Below, one piece after another: positions 52,296-62,385 of a stretch of 64,000 nucleotides of DNA. Origin of the DNA: Lederbergia citrea (lineage in GTDB: Bacteria > Bacillota > Bacilli > Bacillales > Bacillaceae_C); assembly GCF_018343525.1 (NCBI RefSeq), contig NZ_JAGYPH010000003.1, positions 63,486-127,485 on the forward strand. The letters run 5' to 3'. Within the stretch, counting starts at the first letter, position 1; every line of letters starts with the position of its first letter. The position numbers and the translations under genes were made by a program. The notes beneath the pieces were generated by a model, which saw only the letters and a program-made list of their open reading frames with translations, was not told the origin of the DNA and did not search any database.

Positions 52296-54095
52296 TTATT
52301 TTAGTTCCGTCGTTTTTGGGAGTCGGATAACGACTTCAGTCCCTTTTTCCTTTTCACTTTTAAGCTGCAACCCATATTCATCGCCAAACATCATCACAAT
52401 TCTGGCAAAAACATTAATAATGCCAAATCCGGAATCTCTACTTTTCATCGGATCAGATGATAATAATTCTTTTATCCTCGTCATCGTATCCTCATTTATA
52501 CCAGGTCCGTTATCTCGAATAATAAAAAGGATCGCTTGCTTTCCTTCTGGCGTCATCTCACCTACAACTTCTATTTCAATCTTGATTTCTTTTCTTTTTT
52601 CTAAACCATATTTAATTGCATTTTCGATAATAGGCTGCAAAATAAATTTTGGAGTAAAACATTTTAATGTATCAACATCTTCACGAATATAAAAACTTAG
52701 TCGATCCTCAAACCTAAACTTTTGAATATTCAAGTAATCACGAATATGCTGAACCTCAGAAGAAATCGAAACAAGGTTATCTTTATTGCTAATCGAAAAC
52801 CTCATCATTCTCCCTAATAGTGTGATCATATGAACCGCTTGCTCGTGCTCCTCATCTTCGACCGCCATTCCGATTGTTTCTAATGTATTGTACATAAAAT
52901 GAGGATTAATTTGAGATTGCAACGCGTATAACTCTGCATTTTTTTGACGAATTTCTATGAGATAATTTTTTTGAATCAATGCTCGTATTTTGGAGAGCAT
53001 CGAACGAAAACTATGTGCGAGCATGCCTACTTCATCACTTGAATAAATAGGTACATCTACTTTAAAATTCCCAGCCTCTACATCTTTCATGATATAACTT
53101 AATTGTTTAATAGGTCTTGTCACTGTCCATGCCAAAAAAATTGAAATGAGCGTCGCAATACAAGCTACGATAATAAAAATTACTATTGTTACATTCCTTA
53201 CAATATCAGTTTGTTCCGTTAAATTTTTCAAGGGAATGCTATACCCGAGAATCCAAGGAAATTCTTTTGCTTCACTTAAACTAATAAGTGTCTTCTGACC
53301 ATCGTTTGTACGGAAACTGCCATTTAATAGTGGATAATCATGTATTTGCTCTACATTTTCCCCTATTTTTGCTTCATCTGTATGATAAATTACTTGCCCT
53401 TCCTTATCCATGATCCACATCGTTGTATTTTCATTACGACCTAAATCTTCAAGAACTCTTTCAAAAAAACTTACATTCAGAGCTAAATAAAGGGTGCCTA
53501 AATTTTTCCTATTATCAAAGTCTGTTATTTGTTTAACCAACAACACATAAGATGGGTTGTCTTTAAATGATAATTTAATTTGATCAGGGAAGAGCAACTT
53601 CATATCTCCTACTTGTACAACATCTTTTTGATATGGAAAGGAGCCATCTTTAAAGCCGAATCCCTGATAGGAAGTTCGTGTGCTTGCAAATAGACGATTC
53701 TTTGAAATTAAAAATGCGCCCAAAATATCTGGATTATTAGAAGTAAGGTAGATATTTGTCAAATAACTTTGAACGGTATACTGCCCATGAAGACGTGAAG
53801 ACTTATTTTGAATTTGACGATCTCTCAGTACTTCCATTACTTCTCCAGAGCTATATATCAGATCAGGCAAATTCTCAAGCTTTCCAATCTCATTTTCTAA
53901 ATTATCATTTGCCTGTCTTAGTAATTGTGGGATATACTCTCCTACTTGAGCCTCTATAGACTTAGAATATTGGCTATAGACAATATATCCTAATAAAGCC
54001 ATCGGGATAACGGTTAATAGCACATATGTAATAATCAGTTTAGTAGATAATCTGATGTTATTTAATTTGATTCGTTTTTTATTTTTAAAAATCAT
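52296..54095 (-). CDS. Sensor histidine kinase (YesM/LytS-like)
   Basis: A 599-residue kinase. TM1 near residues 18-40, a Cache-type extracellular domain to about 285, TM2, HAMP (TRPIKQLSYIMKDVEAG), then the YesM-type histidine in LQSQINPHFMYNTLETIG and a HATPase domain with NAIKYGLE, RDNGPGI and GFGIINVFARI. ATG 54095 overlaps the end of the upstream binding-protein gene; the frame to 54212 lies within that gene. No good ribosome site is seen, so translation is likely coupled. The upstream binding protein probably acts as its sugar sensor. Confidence 0.9.
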   Translation of the reverse strand: MIFKNKKRIKLNNIRLSTKLIITYVLLTVIPMALLGYIVYSQYSKSIEAQVGEYIPQLLRQANDNLENEIGKLENLPDLIYSSGEVMEVLRDRQIQNKSSRLHGQYTVQSYLTNIYLTSNNPDILGAFLISKNRLFASTRTSYQGFGFKDGSFPYQKDVVQVGDMKLLFPDQIKLSFKDNPSYVLLVKQITDFDNRKNLGTLYLALNVSFFERVLEDLGRNENTTMWIMDKEGQVIYHTDEAKIGENVEQIHDYPLLNGSFRTNDGQKTLISLSEAKEFPWILGYSIPLKNLTEQTDIVRNVTIVIFIIVACIATLISIFLAWTVTRPIKQLSYIMKDVEAGNFKVDVPIYSSDEVGMLAHSFRSMLSKIRALIQKNYLIEIRQKNAELYALQSQINPHFMYNTLETIGMAVEDEEHEQAVHMITLLGRMMRFSISNKDNLVSISSEVQHIRDYLNIQKFRFEDRLSFYIREDVDTLKCFTPKFILQPIIENAIKYGLEKRKEIKIEIEVVGEMTPEGKQAILFIIRDNGPGINEDTMTRIKELLSSDPMKSRDSGFGIINVFARIVMMFGDEYGLQLKSEKEKGTEVVIRLPKTTELK

Positions 54096-55140
54096 ACTGA
54101 TCAACATTTTCCTTTGTAAAATCAATTGGCCTGCCCATAATGACCATGTCACCATCAAATTTAATTGCTCCAATATTTGGAACTTGCTGTCCATCATATG
54201 GCATTTCATCATTTAGCAAGTTATGAGCTAGACTAACCGTTAAATATCCTAGTTTCTGAGGGCTCCACAATGTGATCCATTGTGCATCTCCCTCTAATAA
54301 AAAGGCTTTCATTTGACTGGGTGACGATACACCTACCACTTTGATTTCACCTGTCTTCCCTGCATCTTTTACAGCTTGGGCAGCTGCAGGCGGATTAAGG
54401 GTAGATACTCCGATAATCCCTTTTAAATTTGGGTGCTTTTCTAATAGATTTTGTGCAGCCATGTAGGCTTTGTGAGGATCTTCATTCGTCGGAACAACTT
54501 CAACCAGCTTCATTTGGGGATAATTCTCCATTTTATGAATGCCTATCCATTTAATCCATTCATTTAAATTTGCCGCAGTTGATGAACCTGTCATAATTGC
54601 ATATTCTCCTTGTTCATTAACCTCCCATGCAAGAAGGTCCAATACATGCCGGCCTAAAATTTCAGGATCCACCATATTTATAAAGAAACTTCTAAATTCT
54701 GGGTCCGTGTCAGCATCCCACGTAATTACCTTTATTCCCCTATTACTTGCCTTTTGTAATACCCCGCCTAGCTTCAACGGATCGTCGGCAGCGACCGCAA
54801 TACAGTCTACATTTTCCTCAATCAATTCTTCTATCACTAGTGCCTGCTCCAGCCAGCTCGCTGATGATGGACCTTTATATATTATATTTACTCCGATATC
54901 TCTTCCAGCTTCCAATGCTCCTTCTTTTACGGCTTTAAAATAAGGGATTCCCTCGATTTTAGGAACAAGAGCAATCGTGTATTGTTCATTCTTTTTTGTT
55001 GTGTTATTTTTAGCAGCTTGCTTATGGTTATTTGCTTCCCCATTATAAATAATTTCATATTTGCTAGATTCATTGCCAAAAAATCCGCAACCACATAAAG
55101 TTAAAAATATAATAGCAAAAAGGAAATATTTTATTTTCAC
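54085..55140 (-). CDS. Sugar-binding lipoprotein coupled to the sensor kinase
   Basis: A 351-residue binding protein beginning at GTG 55140 (GGGGGA upstream) with a signal peptide and lipobox ending LCGC. It is an obvious paralogue of the transporter's binding protein at 44148: IALVPKIEGIPYFKAVKEG, TLWSPQKLGYLTVSLAHNLL and the FTKENVDQYDF end. No permease or ATPase follows; the kinase gene does, with an 11-nt overlap. This is the arrangement of the XylFII-LytS/YesN sensors of clostridia, where a binding protein presents sugar to the kinase's outer domain. Sensing rather than transport is the inferred role. Confidence 0.88.
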   Translation of the reverse strand: MKIKYFLFAIIFLTLCGCGFFGNESSKYEIIYNGEANNHKQAAKNNTTKKNEQYTIALVPKIEGIPYFKAVKEGALEAGRDIGVNIIYKGPSSASWLEQALVIEELIEENVDCIAVAADDPLKLGGVLQKASNRGIKVITWDADTDPEFRSFFINMVDPEILGRHVLDLLAWEVNEQGEYAIMTGSSTAANLNEWIKWIGIHKMENYPQMKLVEVVPTNEDPHKAYMAAQNLLEKHPNLKGIIGVSTLNPPAAAQAVKDAGKTGEIKVVGVSSPSQMKAFLLEGDAQWITLWSPQKLGYLTVSLAHNLLNDEMPYDGQQVPNIGAIKFDGDMVIMGRPIDFTKENVDQYDF

Positions 55141-55196
55141 AGTGATTTCCCCCCATCCAAAAGCACTACTTCTATACATAATCGTTCTCTATAACA

Positions 55197-55210
55197 GGAG
55201 AGCGGTTTCA
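55197..55210 (-). promoter_or_regulatory. cre-like site upstream of the sensor operon
   Basis: TGAAACCGCTCTCC fits TGWAANCGNTNWCA at 13 of 14 positions, 57 nt before the GTG start. Confidence 0.5.
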
Positions 55211-55322
55211 TTTTGAAAGATTGGTTTGTAATTTTAGTATAATATGACTAGATTAAAGATGCTATCTATAAATAATAGGCTCGATTATCTTCTACTTTAT
55301 ATTTGTTGAGTTGTTACCATTC

Positions 55323-55359
55323 AAAAAACCTGATAAAATGCAATCATTTTATCAGGTTT
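55323..55359 (-). terminator. Terminator of the rhamnose operon
   Basis: AAACCTGATAAAATG and CATTTTATCAGGTTT make a perfect 15-bp stem with a four-base loop, then T's on the minus strand, 49 nt after the last gene. Confidence 0.93.
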
Positions 55360-55407
55360 CACAAATTTCCGAATAGTCATCGTGAAAAAATTGTAACTAG
55401 GCCCGCC

Positions 55408-56706
55408 CTATTGTGTTACTAGGTTAAATCCATCAATTATTTCCGCTATTTCTTCCTCACTAATATTGATAACTTCTCCCACATCTTTTGAAAAAACTAG
55501 CGCCTTAGCACTGTATTCTGCTACTTCTAACATATCAAATGAACTAAGTAAACTATTAGCGGTGATAACCGCATATCCATTTTCAACTAATAGCACAGGA
55601 TTATCCTTAGCTAATTTACCAACGATCATCTCGTGATGGTCTTTTCCAATGCCAAAGGGTACTTTGTGAATATCACGAAGAACAATATAAGCTTCTGGAA
55701 TGATATGAGTATTATAATCTACATCTGTCACTGCAAAGGCCATTAAATAACGGGGGTTTGCAACGATGATAGATGTGACTTCCGGATGTTTTTCATAAAT
55801 TTTTGTATGTAATTCATACAAATCACATGGTGTCTTCCCTTGTTCGCGACAGTGATTTTTAATCAACACTAAATCATCTGCTTCAATATTTTTACGATCT
55901 TTTTTAAATGGTGTAATCATAATGGAACCATCGCTTAAACGTGTAGAAAAACTCCCAGCCGTACTAATAAAAAGCTGGCGTGAATATAATCGTTGAATTA
56001 AATTACACATCTCTGCTCTTGCCTCTGTCTCTTCCATTGTACGGTTCGTAACAGTAAATTCTTCTAATTCGTTTGGACGATAAGATGTAACCATTTGTAA
56101 ATTTTCCCTGGACAATTCCCGTGGTACGCCTAATTTTCTAGCATTAATTTCAAGATATGCTACATCCTCTAATGTTTCAAAAAGCGCAAAAGCATCGAAA
56201 ATATTATTTTTACCGACTACTATCCCGTGATTTTCAAGAATAACGGCGTCGCCACCCTTTGCAAATTCTTTCGCTATATTCGCTTTTAGTTTTTCACTGC
56301 CGGGAATCGCATAAGCAGCTATCTCGATTTGACCTGCAATGTTTGTAAACGCATGTGGAGTTAATTTATAATTAGGTCCTTTTCGAGCCATACTAAAGGA
56401 GACTAATGCCGGGGGATGAGCATGAACAATTGCTTTAATATCCGGACGAGCTTCATAAATACCTTGGTGGAATGGCAGCTCCACTGATGGTTTATGACTC
56501 CCTTCAATGGAACCGTCCTTTTTCACGCACATAATATCCTTTCTTTTCAATGCACCTTTATCGACACCTGAAGGAGTAATCCAAAGATCACCATTTTCGT
56601 CTTTAATTGAGAGGTTCCCGCCAGAAATGGTCGTCATGCCATATTGATAAATTCGGTCCATGATTGTAACAAGCTGATCAGCCGGATGAATGGAATCAAC
56701 ATTCAT
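55408..56706 (-). CDS. Tandem class II aldolase protein with degenerate second domain
   Basis: A 432-residue protein made of two aldolase II/adducin domains. Domain 1 (residues 1-205) keeps the phosphate loop TTISGGNLSIK, the metal histidines in VHAHPPALVSF and the third in LENHGIVV. Domain 2 (about 215-430) keeps the fold (FISTAGSFSTRL, PEAYIVLRDI) but has IVANPRYLMAF and VENGYAVI where the histidines should be, so it cannot bind zinc normally. Likely an extra sugar-phosphate aldolase for the rhamnose route, with domain 2 structural. ATG has GGAGAAG upstream. Confidence 0.85.
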   Translation of the reverse strand: MNVDSIHPADQLVTIMDRIYQYGMTTISGGNLSIKDENGDLWITPSGVDKGALKRKDIMCVKKDGSIEGSHKPSVELPFHQGIYEARPDIKAIVHAHPPALVSFSMARKGPNYKLTPHAFTNIAGQIEIAAYAIPGSEKLKANIAKEFAKGGDAVILENHGIVVGKNNIFDAFALFETLEDVAYLEINARKLGVPRELSRENLQMVTSYRPNELEEFTVTNRTMEETEARAEMCNLIQRLYSRQLFISTAGSFSTRLSDGSIMITPFKKDRKNIEADDLVLIKNHCREQGKTPCDLYELHTKIYEKHPEVTSIIVANPRYLMAFAVTDVDYNTHIIPEAYIVLRDIHKVPFGIGKDHHEMIVGKLAKDNPVLLVENGYAVITANSLLSSFDMLEVAEYSAKALVFSKDVGEVINISEEEIAEIIDGFNLVTQ

Positions 56707-56744
56707 ATATGATCTTCTCCTTCCATATTTAATAGATTGTTATT

Positions 56745-58001
56745 TTATCTTTTTGAAAGGACTTCTTTTTCATAGGTTTTTACATCTTCCAGCCAGCTTT
56801 CTTTCACTGGCACATCCATTTGCTCACAATAATAATCCCACACGGCACCGAATGGATATGTTTTAAACTCTTCGATGAGTGCGAGTCTGTCAGTAAAGTT
56901 ACCTTCATCTTGGAGTTGCTTTAAATAATCGTTGGGTGTCAATAAAGCATATAAAAGTGCTTTAATCATATTGCGTGTGCCTATCGTCCAGGCAGCTACG
57001 CGATTAATACTTGCATCAAAGAAATCAAGGCCGATTTTCACATGATCCAGCGCTCCATTACGAACAATTTCAAGTGCGATTTCACGCAGTTCATCATCAA
57101 GTGTTACAACATGGTCGCTGTCCCAGCGTACTGGCCGTGAAACGTGAAGAGCTAATTGGTCACTGTATAATAACATCGATGAGATTTTATTTGATACGGT
57201 TTCTGTCGGATGGAAGTGACCGGTATCGATTAAGCAAAGCTTATCGTTTTTCAATGCATAGCCGTAATAAAACTCATGGGACCCTACAACATACGATTCG
57301 GAACCGATGCCGAAAAGCTTACTCTCTATCGCGTCAATATTGTGCTCTTCATTAACTTCAACTGCAAAAATTTTATCAAGCGAATCTTTAAGGCGTTTTC
57401 TCGGCGTGAGACGGTCGCTTGGGATATCTTTATAGCCGTCCGGGATCCAAATATTGGTTAAACACGGTGTCCCAAGCTCACTGCCGAAATATTCACCAAT
57501 TTTGCGACTCTGAATGCAATGATTTATCCAGTACTTTCTGATCTCCGGGTCAGGATGTGAAAGCGTAAGTCCGTCTGCTGCATTTTCATGAGAAAACAGT
57601 GTCGGATTAAAATCAAGGCCAAGACGATTTTCTTTTGCCCAATGTACCCATTTCTCAAAATGCTTTGGTTCGAGTTCATCCCGCTCAACCACTTCTCCAT
57701 TTGTTTCCGCATAAATGGCATGTAAATTGACTCGATGCTTCCCCGGAATCAGTGATAACGCTTTTTCCAAATCCATACGAAGCTCTTCCGGTGTCGTTGC
57801 TTTTCCAGGGTAATCCCCAGTCACGTCAATTCCACCGGATAGCTCACCACGGTTCACTTCAAATCCACCTATGTCATCGCCCTGCCAGCAATGAATGGAG
57901 ATAGGCACACGCTTCAAAGTTTCAAGTACTGAATCAACGTCAATGCCCCACTTTGAGTATGCTTGTTTTGCCGCTTCAAATTGTTCTTTTACATTTGTCA
58001 T
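56745..58001 (-). CDS. rhaA: L-rhamnose isomerase RhaA
   Basis: A 418-residue protein, the standard RhaA length. [18 protein letters not shown] at the N-terminus, [41 protein letters not shown] (metal ligands Asp and His) and [16 protein letters not shown] are diagnostic. It converts L-rhamnose to L-rhamnulose. It lies 17 nt after rhaB, in the order aldolase/dehydrogenase-rhaB-rhaA. No RhaM mutarotase or RhaR regulator is present here, unlike the B. subtilis operon. Confidence 0.96.
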   Translation of the reverse strand: MTNVKEQFEAAKQAYSKWGIDVDSVLETLKRVPISIHCWQGDDIGGFEVNRGELSGGIDVTGDYPGKATTPEELRMDLEKALSLIPGKHRVNLHAIYAETNGEVVERDELEPKHFEKWVHWAKENRLGLDFNPTLFSHENAADGLTLSHPDPEIRKYWINHCIQSRKIGEYFGSELGTPCLTNIWIPDGYKDIPSDRLTPRKRLKDSLDKIFAVEVNEEHNIDAIESKLFGIGSESYVVGSHEFYYGYALKNDKLCLIDTGHFHPTETVSNKISSMLLYSDQLALHVSRPVRWDSDHVVTLDDELREIALEIVRNGALDHVKIGLDFFDASINRVAAWTIGTRNMIKALLYALLTPNDYLKQLQDEGNFTDRLALIEEFKTYPFGAVWDYYCEQMDVPVKESWLEDVKTYEKEVLSKR

Positions 58002-58018
58002 AAAAATCTTCCCCTCTT

Positions 58019-59461
58019 TTATCTTATAAATTGTTTAAATTGAGTAACCACTTTTTTCTGGTCAATAGCTACAGGTACATATTTTTTGATATCAAAGGAC
58101 TTTTGGATTAATTGCCGCCCTGCTCGTAAATCCTCAATTTCATCTACTGCAATCATCTGTAATATTAAATTACCGATTGCCGTCGCTTCTGATGGTCCGG
58201 CGTAAACCGTTTTTCCACTTACATCAGCCGTTAATTGATTCAAAAGCTCGTTTTGCGCACCTCCACCTACAATATGCAGGCATTCAATCTTTTTCCCTGT
58301 GATTTTTTCCAGATCCATAATTGCAATCGCATAAATAATAGCAAGATTGTCATACACACAGCCGGCAAACTCACCTGCTGTTTCTGGAATAGGCTGATTT
58401 GTTTCTTTGCAATATGCTTGAATTTCCGTAACCATATTAGTCGGGTTTAAGAAACGGTCATCGTTAAAATTAATAAACTGCTGGAATCGTTCCACCTTTT
58501 TCGCTTCTTCCACCAACTGTGAATAACGATAGTTTTTCGGTAAGTTTTTACGCACCTCTTGAATAATCCACATGCCCATAATATTTTTTAAAAAGCGGTA
58601 CGTCTGAAAGGCACCCCATTCGTTTGTATAGTTTTCTTCTTGGGACAATTCACTGATAACCGGCTGGCTCGTTTCAATGCCTAGTAGCGACCACGTGCCG
58701 CTACTTAAATAGGACCAACCTTCCCCAATTCCTGGAGTCCCTGCAACAGCTGATGCTGTATCATGAGAAGCGACCGTCACTAATTTGCAATCAGGCAGAT
58801 CGTAAGCTGGGAACCAATCCTTCTTTAACCAACCAAGTTCCTGTCCAGGTTCGGCAAAATCAGGGAACTGCTCTTTTTTCACTGAAATAATACTGAGTAG
58901 TTCGTCATCAAAATCACGTTTTTCAATATTTAGAAGCTGCATTGTCGATGCAATCGTTTCTTCCATCACCATATTCCCGGTAAGCCGATAGCCTAAATAA
59001 TCTGGCACCATCAAAATCTTATCCGTTTCACGAATCAATGTCGGAATCTCTTCAAACAGCTGATATATAGTATTAAATGGTAAGAAATGGAGACCTGTTT
59101 TTTCATACATCAATTTTTTGGGAATGTGTTTGATGATTTTTTCGATTGTTTTTTCTGTGCGTTTATCACGATAAGAGACAACTTCTTGTAATCGTTTACC
59201 ATTTTTGCCGACAAGCACATAATCAACACCCCAAGTATCAATGCCGACTGTACATGCTTCATACCCAATTGACTTGGCCACAGCAAGGCCTTTGATGATT
59301 TCCATTAATAAATGATCAATATCCCAATACAACCTACCTTCTTTTTCTATAAAACCATTTGCAAATCTATGAATCTCTTTGATTTGTAGTTTGTTTTCTT
59401 TTATTTCACCGGCAACTAGTCTGCCGCTCGATGCACCTATGTCAACCGCAATATGAACCAT
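58019..59461 (-). CDS. rhaB: Rhamnulokinase RhaB
   Basis: A 480-residue FGGY kinase of RhaB type: [60 protein letters not shown] and [19 protein letters not shown]. It phosphorylates L-rhamnulose at C1. ATG 59461 has AAGGAG about 9 nt before it; the frame opens at 59488. It precedes rhaA in the operon and follows RhaEW by 71 nt. Confidence 0.95.
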   Translation of the reverse strand: MVHIAVDIGASSGRLVAGEIKENKLQIKEIHRFANGFIEKEGRLYWDIDHLLMEIIKGLAVAKSIGYEACTVGIDTWGVDYVLVGKNGKRLQEVVSYRDKRTEKTIEKIIKHIPKKLMYEKTGLHFLPFNTIYQLFEEIPTLIRETDKILMVPDYLGYRLTGNMVMEETIASTMQLLNIEKRDFDDELLSIISVKKEQFPDFAEPGQELGWLKKDWFPAYDLPDCKLVTVASHDTASAVAGTPGIGEGWSYLSSGTWSLLGIETSQPVISELSQEENYTNEWGAFQTYRFLKNIMGMWIIQEVRKNLPKNYRYSQLVEEAKKVERFQQFINFNDDRFLNPTNMVTEIQAYCKETNQPIPETAGEFAGCVYDNLAIIYAIAIMDLEKITGKKIECLHIVGGGAQNELLNQLTADVSGKTVYAGPSEATAIGNLILQMIAVDEIEDLRAGRQLIQKSFDIKKYVPVAIDQKKVVTQFKQFIR

Positions 59462-59532
59462 ACAGTTTTCACTCCTTTTAAAGGGCAAGGGCTCTACCCG
59501 TCCAGAACCCGAGCCGCAAAATCGGAAAATAT

Positions 59533-61602
59533 TTATCTTGTAAAGGCTGCTGGTACACCGCCATCTACGGTAATCATGCAGCCGGTCGTTTTATCTGCTT
59601 TCGATGAAGCAAAAAACGCAATAGATTCAGCAATATCCTTTGGATAAATGTTTACAAGTAATGTTGTGCGATTTTTATAATGATTTTCAAGCTGATCCGG
59701 ATTGATCCCATATGCAGCCGCACGCTCTTCACGCCAGCTTGAACCCCAAATGGCCGATCCTTGGAGCACAGCATCCGGAAGGACTGAATTAACCCGTATA
59801 CCGAACTCGCCCCCTTCTGCTGCAATACAGCGGGCCAAATGAGTTTCAAGTGCTTTGGCAGAGCTGTATGCAGCCGCATTTTTACCCGCATAAACCGAGT
59901 TTTTCGATCCCACAAATACCATGTTTCCGCCTATCCCTTGTTCCTTCATCTGCTTGAATGCTTCACGGGCGACAAGGAAATATCCAGTCCCTAGAACATC
60001 CATGTTCAAATTCCATTCCTTTAATGTAGTTTCATCGAATGGACTTGATGTAGCAAGCCCAGCATTATTAACGATAATATCAACACCGCCGTAAGTAAGT
60101 GCTGCTTTCGCAAAAGCGGCCTCGACCTGCTCTTCACTTGTTACGTCCATTTTCACTGCTACTGCCCGTCCTTCTCCATATGCAGCATTCATCTCAGCCG
60201 CAATTTTTTTTGCACCTTCGAAATTTAAATCCGCAAGGACAACGTGCGCACCTTCTGAGACGAGCCTGCGAGCCGTTGCACTTCCGATTCCTCCCGCTCC
60301 TCCTGTAATAAAGGCAACTTTCCGAGAAAATTCTACTTCCGCCGGCGCGAGTGAAAGCTTGTACAATTCTAGCGGCCAATATTCTACGTTGTATGATTCA
60401 TTTTCGCTCAATGATACAAATTCTCCGAGTGCTGTGGAACCTTTCATCACCGCGATGGCACGATGGTACAGTCCTCCGCTTACATTTGCCATCATCGTGT
60501 TTTTTCCCGTGTTCAACATTCCGATTCCAGGAATTAAAATCACGCGTGGTGCTGCTTCAAACATTTGATCGCCTTCATGTTTATTTCGCTCAAAGTATGC
60601 CTTGTACTCTTCTTTATATTTTTGCACACCCGATTTAACTTTTTTGATCAGGTTTTCTACATCATCTGCCTGCGGCTCCCAGTCAATATATAGGGGTGTG
60701 CGTTTTGTATGAACTAAGTGATCGGGGCACGCGGCTCCGACTTGTGAAATTGCCGGGGCGTCATAGCTATTTACAAATTGAAGAACATCCTCTGAATCAT
60801 CAAATGTGACAATCATTTTTTTTACATCGCTTACTGCACCGCGGATGACAGGCATAACGGTCGCAAGAACTGCCTGTCGTTCCACTTCCGAAAATGCATT
60901 ATATTTAGCTCCGCCGAACATTTTATCTTTTTGAATACCACTATTAATATAGCTTTCTGCTTCATTAATAATATCGATTGTCTTGTTGTAAGCTTCTTCT
61001 GATGTATCGCCCCATGTTACAAGCCCGTGTTTTTCCATTAAAACCAGCTCAGCCTTAGGGTGATTTTTCACACCTTCCGCAATCATTTTCGATAGTGAAA
61101 ATCCAGGGCGAATATAAGGTACCCAGACAAATCGATCACCATAAATTTCTTTGGCAATTTCCTTACCATTATCTGCACAGCAAAGGCTAATAATTGCATC
61201 GGGATGTGTATGATCCACGTGTTTGAATGGCAAAAAAGCATGCAATAGAGTTTCAATCGAAGGACGTGGATGTTTGCTATCAATCATGCAATGTGACAAA
61301 TACTCCACCATTTCTGCATCAGTCATGCTATCGCGCTCAATCAATGGCCGGATATCCTCCATATTTAAGCCGGTAAAATTATCGGCTTTCATTGTTGCAA
61401 GATCCGAACCGCTTCCCTTAACCCACATAACCTCAATATCACGACCGCGAAAATCCTTCTCGATCGTTTTCATGGACGTGTTTCCTCCGCCCCAATTGCA
61501 TACAGCACGATCTGAACCTATTAAATTTGAACGGTAGACGAGCTCTTCTACTCCCTTATTTAAGTTAAACACTTCGTGTTGATTCCATAAATTTTTAGAC
61601 AT
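59533..61602 (-). CDS. rhaEW: Fused rhamnulose-1-phosphate aldolase / lactaldehyde dehydrogenase (RhaEW, YuxG)
   Basis: A 689-residue fusion, the same length as B. subtilis YuxG/RhaEW. Residues 1-420 are a class II aldolase (NWGGGNTSMKT, DHTHPDAIISLC, MEKHGLVTWGD). Residues 430-689 are a short-chain dehydrogenase with ITGGAGGIGSATARRL, NNAG and the catalytic YSSAK. It splits L-rhamnulose 1-phosphate into dihydroxyacetone phosphate and lactaldehyde and oxidises the latter. GGAGGT precedes the ATG. First gene of the rhamnose operon; a cre-like site lies in its promoter region. Confidence 0.95.
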   Translation of the reverse strand: MSKNLWNQHEVFNLNKGVEELVYRSNLIGSDRAVCNWGGGNTSMKTIEKDFRGRDIEVMWVKGSGSDLATMKADNFTGLNMEDIRPLIERDSMTDAEMVEYLSHCMIDSKHPRPSIETLLHAFLPFKHVDHTHPDAIISLCCADNGKEIAKEIYGDRFVWVPYIRPGFSLSKMIAEGVKNHPKAELVLMEKHGLVTWGDTSEEAYNKTIDIINEAESYINSGIQKDKMFGGAKYNAFSEVERQAVLATVMPVIRGAVSDVKKMIVTFDDSEDVLQFVNSYDAPAISQVGAACPDHLVHTKRTPLYIDWEPQADDVENLIKKVKSGVQKYKEEYKAYFERNKHEGDQMFEAAPRVILIPGIGMLNTGKNTMMANVSGGLYHRAIAVMKGSTALGEFVSLSENESYNVEYWPLELYKLSLAPAEVEFSRKVAFITGGAGGIGSATARRLVSEGAHVVLADLNFEGAKKIAAEMNAAYGEGRAVAVKMDVTSEEQVEAAFAKAALTYGGVDIIVNNAGLATSSPFDETTLKEWNLNMDVLGTGYFLVAREAFKQMKEQGIGGNMVFVGSKNSVYAGKNAAAYSSAKALETHLARCIAAEGGEFGIRVNSVLPDAVLQGSAIWGSSWREERAAAYGINPDQLENHYKNRTTLLVNIYPKDIAESIAFFASSKADKTTGCMITVDGGVPAAFTR

Positions 61603-61663
61603 TTGATTACCTCCGTTTTTTTATTTTTATCTTTTTTTACCTTTGTTTCATAGTATACTATAT

Positions 61664-61679
61664 TTGTTTACGTTTGAAT
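61664..61679 (-). promoter_or_regulatory. cre-like site upstream of rhaEW
   Basis: Minus strand ATTCAAACGTAAACAA fits WTGNNARCGNWWWCAW except for T in place of the first G. It is 62 nt before the start codon, next to a TAGTATACTA palindrome (61651-61660) that may hold the -10 region. Confidence 0.55.
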
Positions 61680-61711
61680 ATGCGCTTTCATTTTTCTTTT
61701 TTGAAAAATGA

Positions 61712-61739
61712 AAAATAAGCGTGAGCTCCCCGCCCACGC
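61712..61739 (-). terminator. Terminator after TetR gene
   Basis: GCGTG and CACGC close a loop on the minus strand, followed by TTATTTTT. Short but well placed, 25 nt after the stop. Confidence 0.72.
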
Positions 61740-61763
61740 TTTTCCATTTCGAAAATTAGATTG

Positions 61764-62309
61764 TTATAGATTCCCTTCTAACAAAACCCCCACATGTTCT
61801 GCCATAACATAAGGAGGGTAAGGCATTTCGTTTTTGACCCACCACTCCACTACCCCATAGTAAGAAGTGGCCATTATTTGAAGAATAACTTCTTCATTTA
61901 ACCCCTGATTTTTTCCCGTCTTTATATCCACTTCATCCTTGAACTCCTCTACGAGAAACTCGAGGAACTGATTACGAAAATAAGGGGCTCCTTTACTCTC
62001 TAACATTGTAGAAAAGAATACATAGTTACTCTTAATATAATCGAACCAGAGTTCCTTCGCATCTATCTCATCCATGTCAGATGTCGATTCGTATAATTCT
62101 CGCATTTCATTAATATGTTCTCCAATCAGCTTATCCAGTAGATCAAATTTATCAATATAATTAGAATAGATCGTTCCTCGACCAACATTAGCCCTGTTGG
62201 AAATATCCTGAATCGTGATGTTGTCAAAACTTTGTTCAGACATGAGTGCAATGAAAGCTTTTTTTATCGCTTCTCGAGATTTAAGTATTCTTCTATCTAC
62301 TTTGGACAT
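61764..62309 (-). CDS. TetR-family regulator
   Basis: A 181-residue regulator with the N-terminal TetR helix-turn-helix (SREAIKKAFIALMSEQSFDNITIQDISNRANVGRGTIYSNY) and a helical C-terminal domain of the TetR_C_33/DhaS-like type (LWFDYIKSNYVFFSTMLES). ATG 62309 is chosen; GTG 62321 is possible but is almost on the GGAAGG site. It is transcribed alone between the rhamnose operon and the AraC gene. Its target is unknown; the MFS gene at 63554 is a candidate. Confidence 0.85.
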   Translation of the reverse strand: MSKVDRRILKSREAIKKAFIALMSEQSFDNITIQDISNRANVGRGTIYSNYIDKFDLLDKLIGEHINEMRELYESTSDMDEIDAKELWFDYIKSNYVFFSTMLESKGAPYFRNQFLEFLVEEFKDEVDIKTGKNQGLNEEVILQIMATSYYGVVEWWVKNEMPYPPYVMAEHVGVLLEGNL

Positions 62310-62385
62310 TAAATGAGGCACCCACCTTCCTTAATAAACTAAACGGATCATCTCTTATAAAATTCGCTGATTGCCCCTTTAAGCT

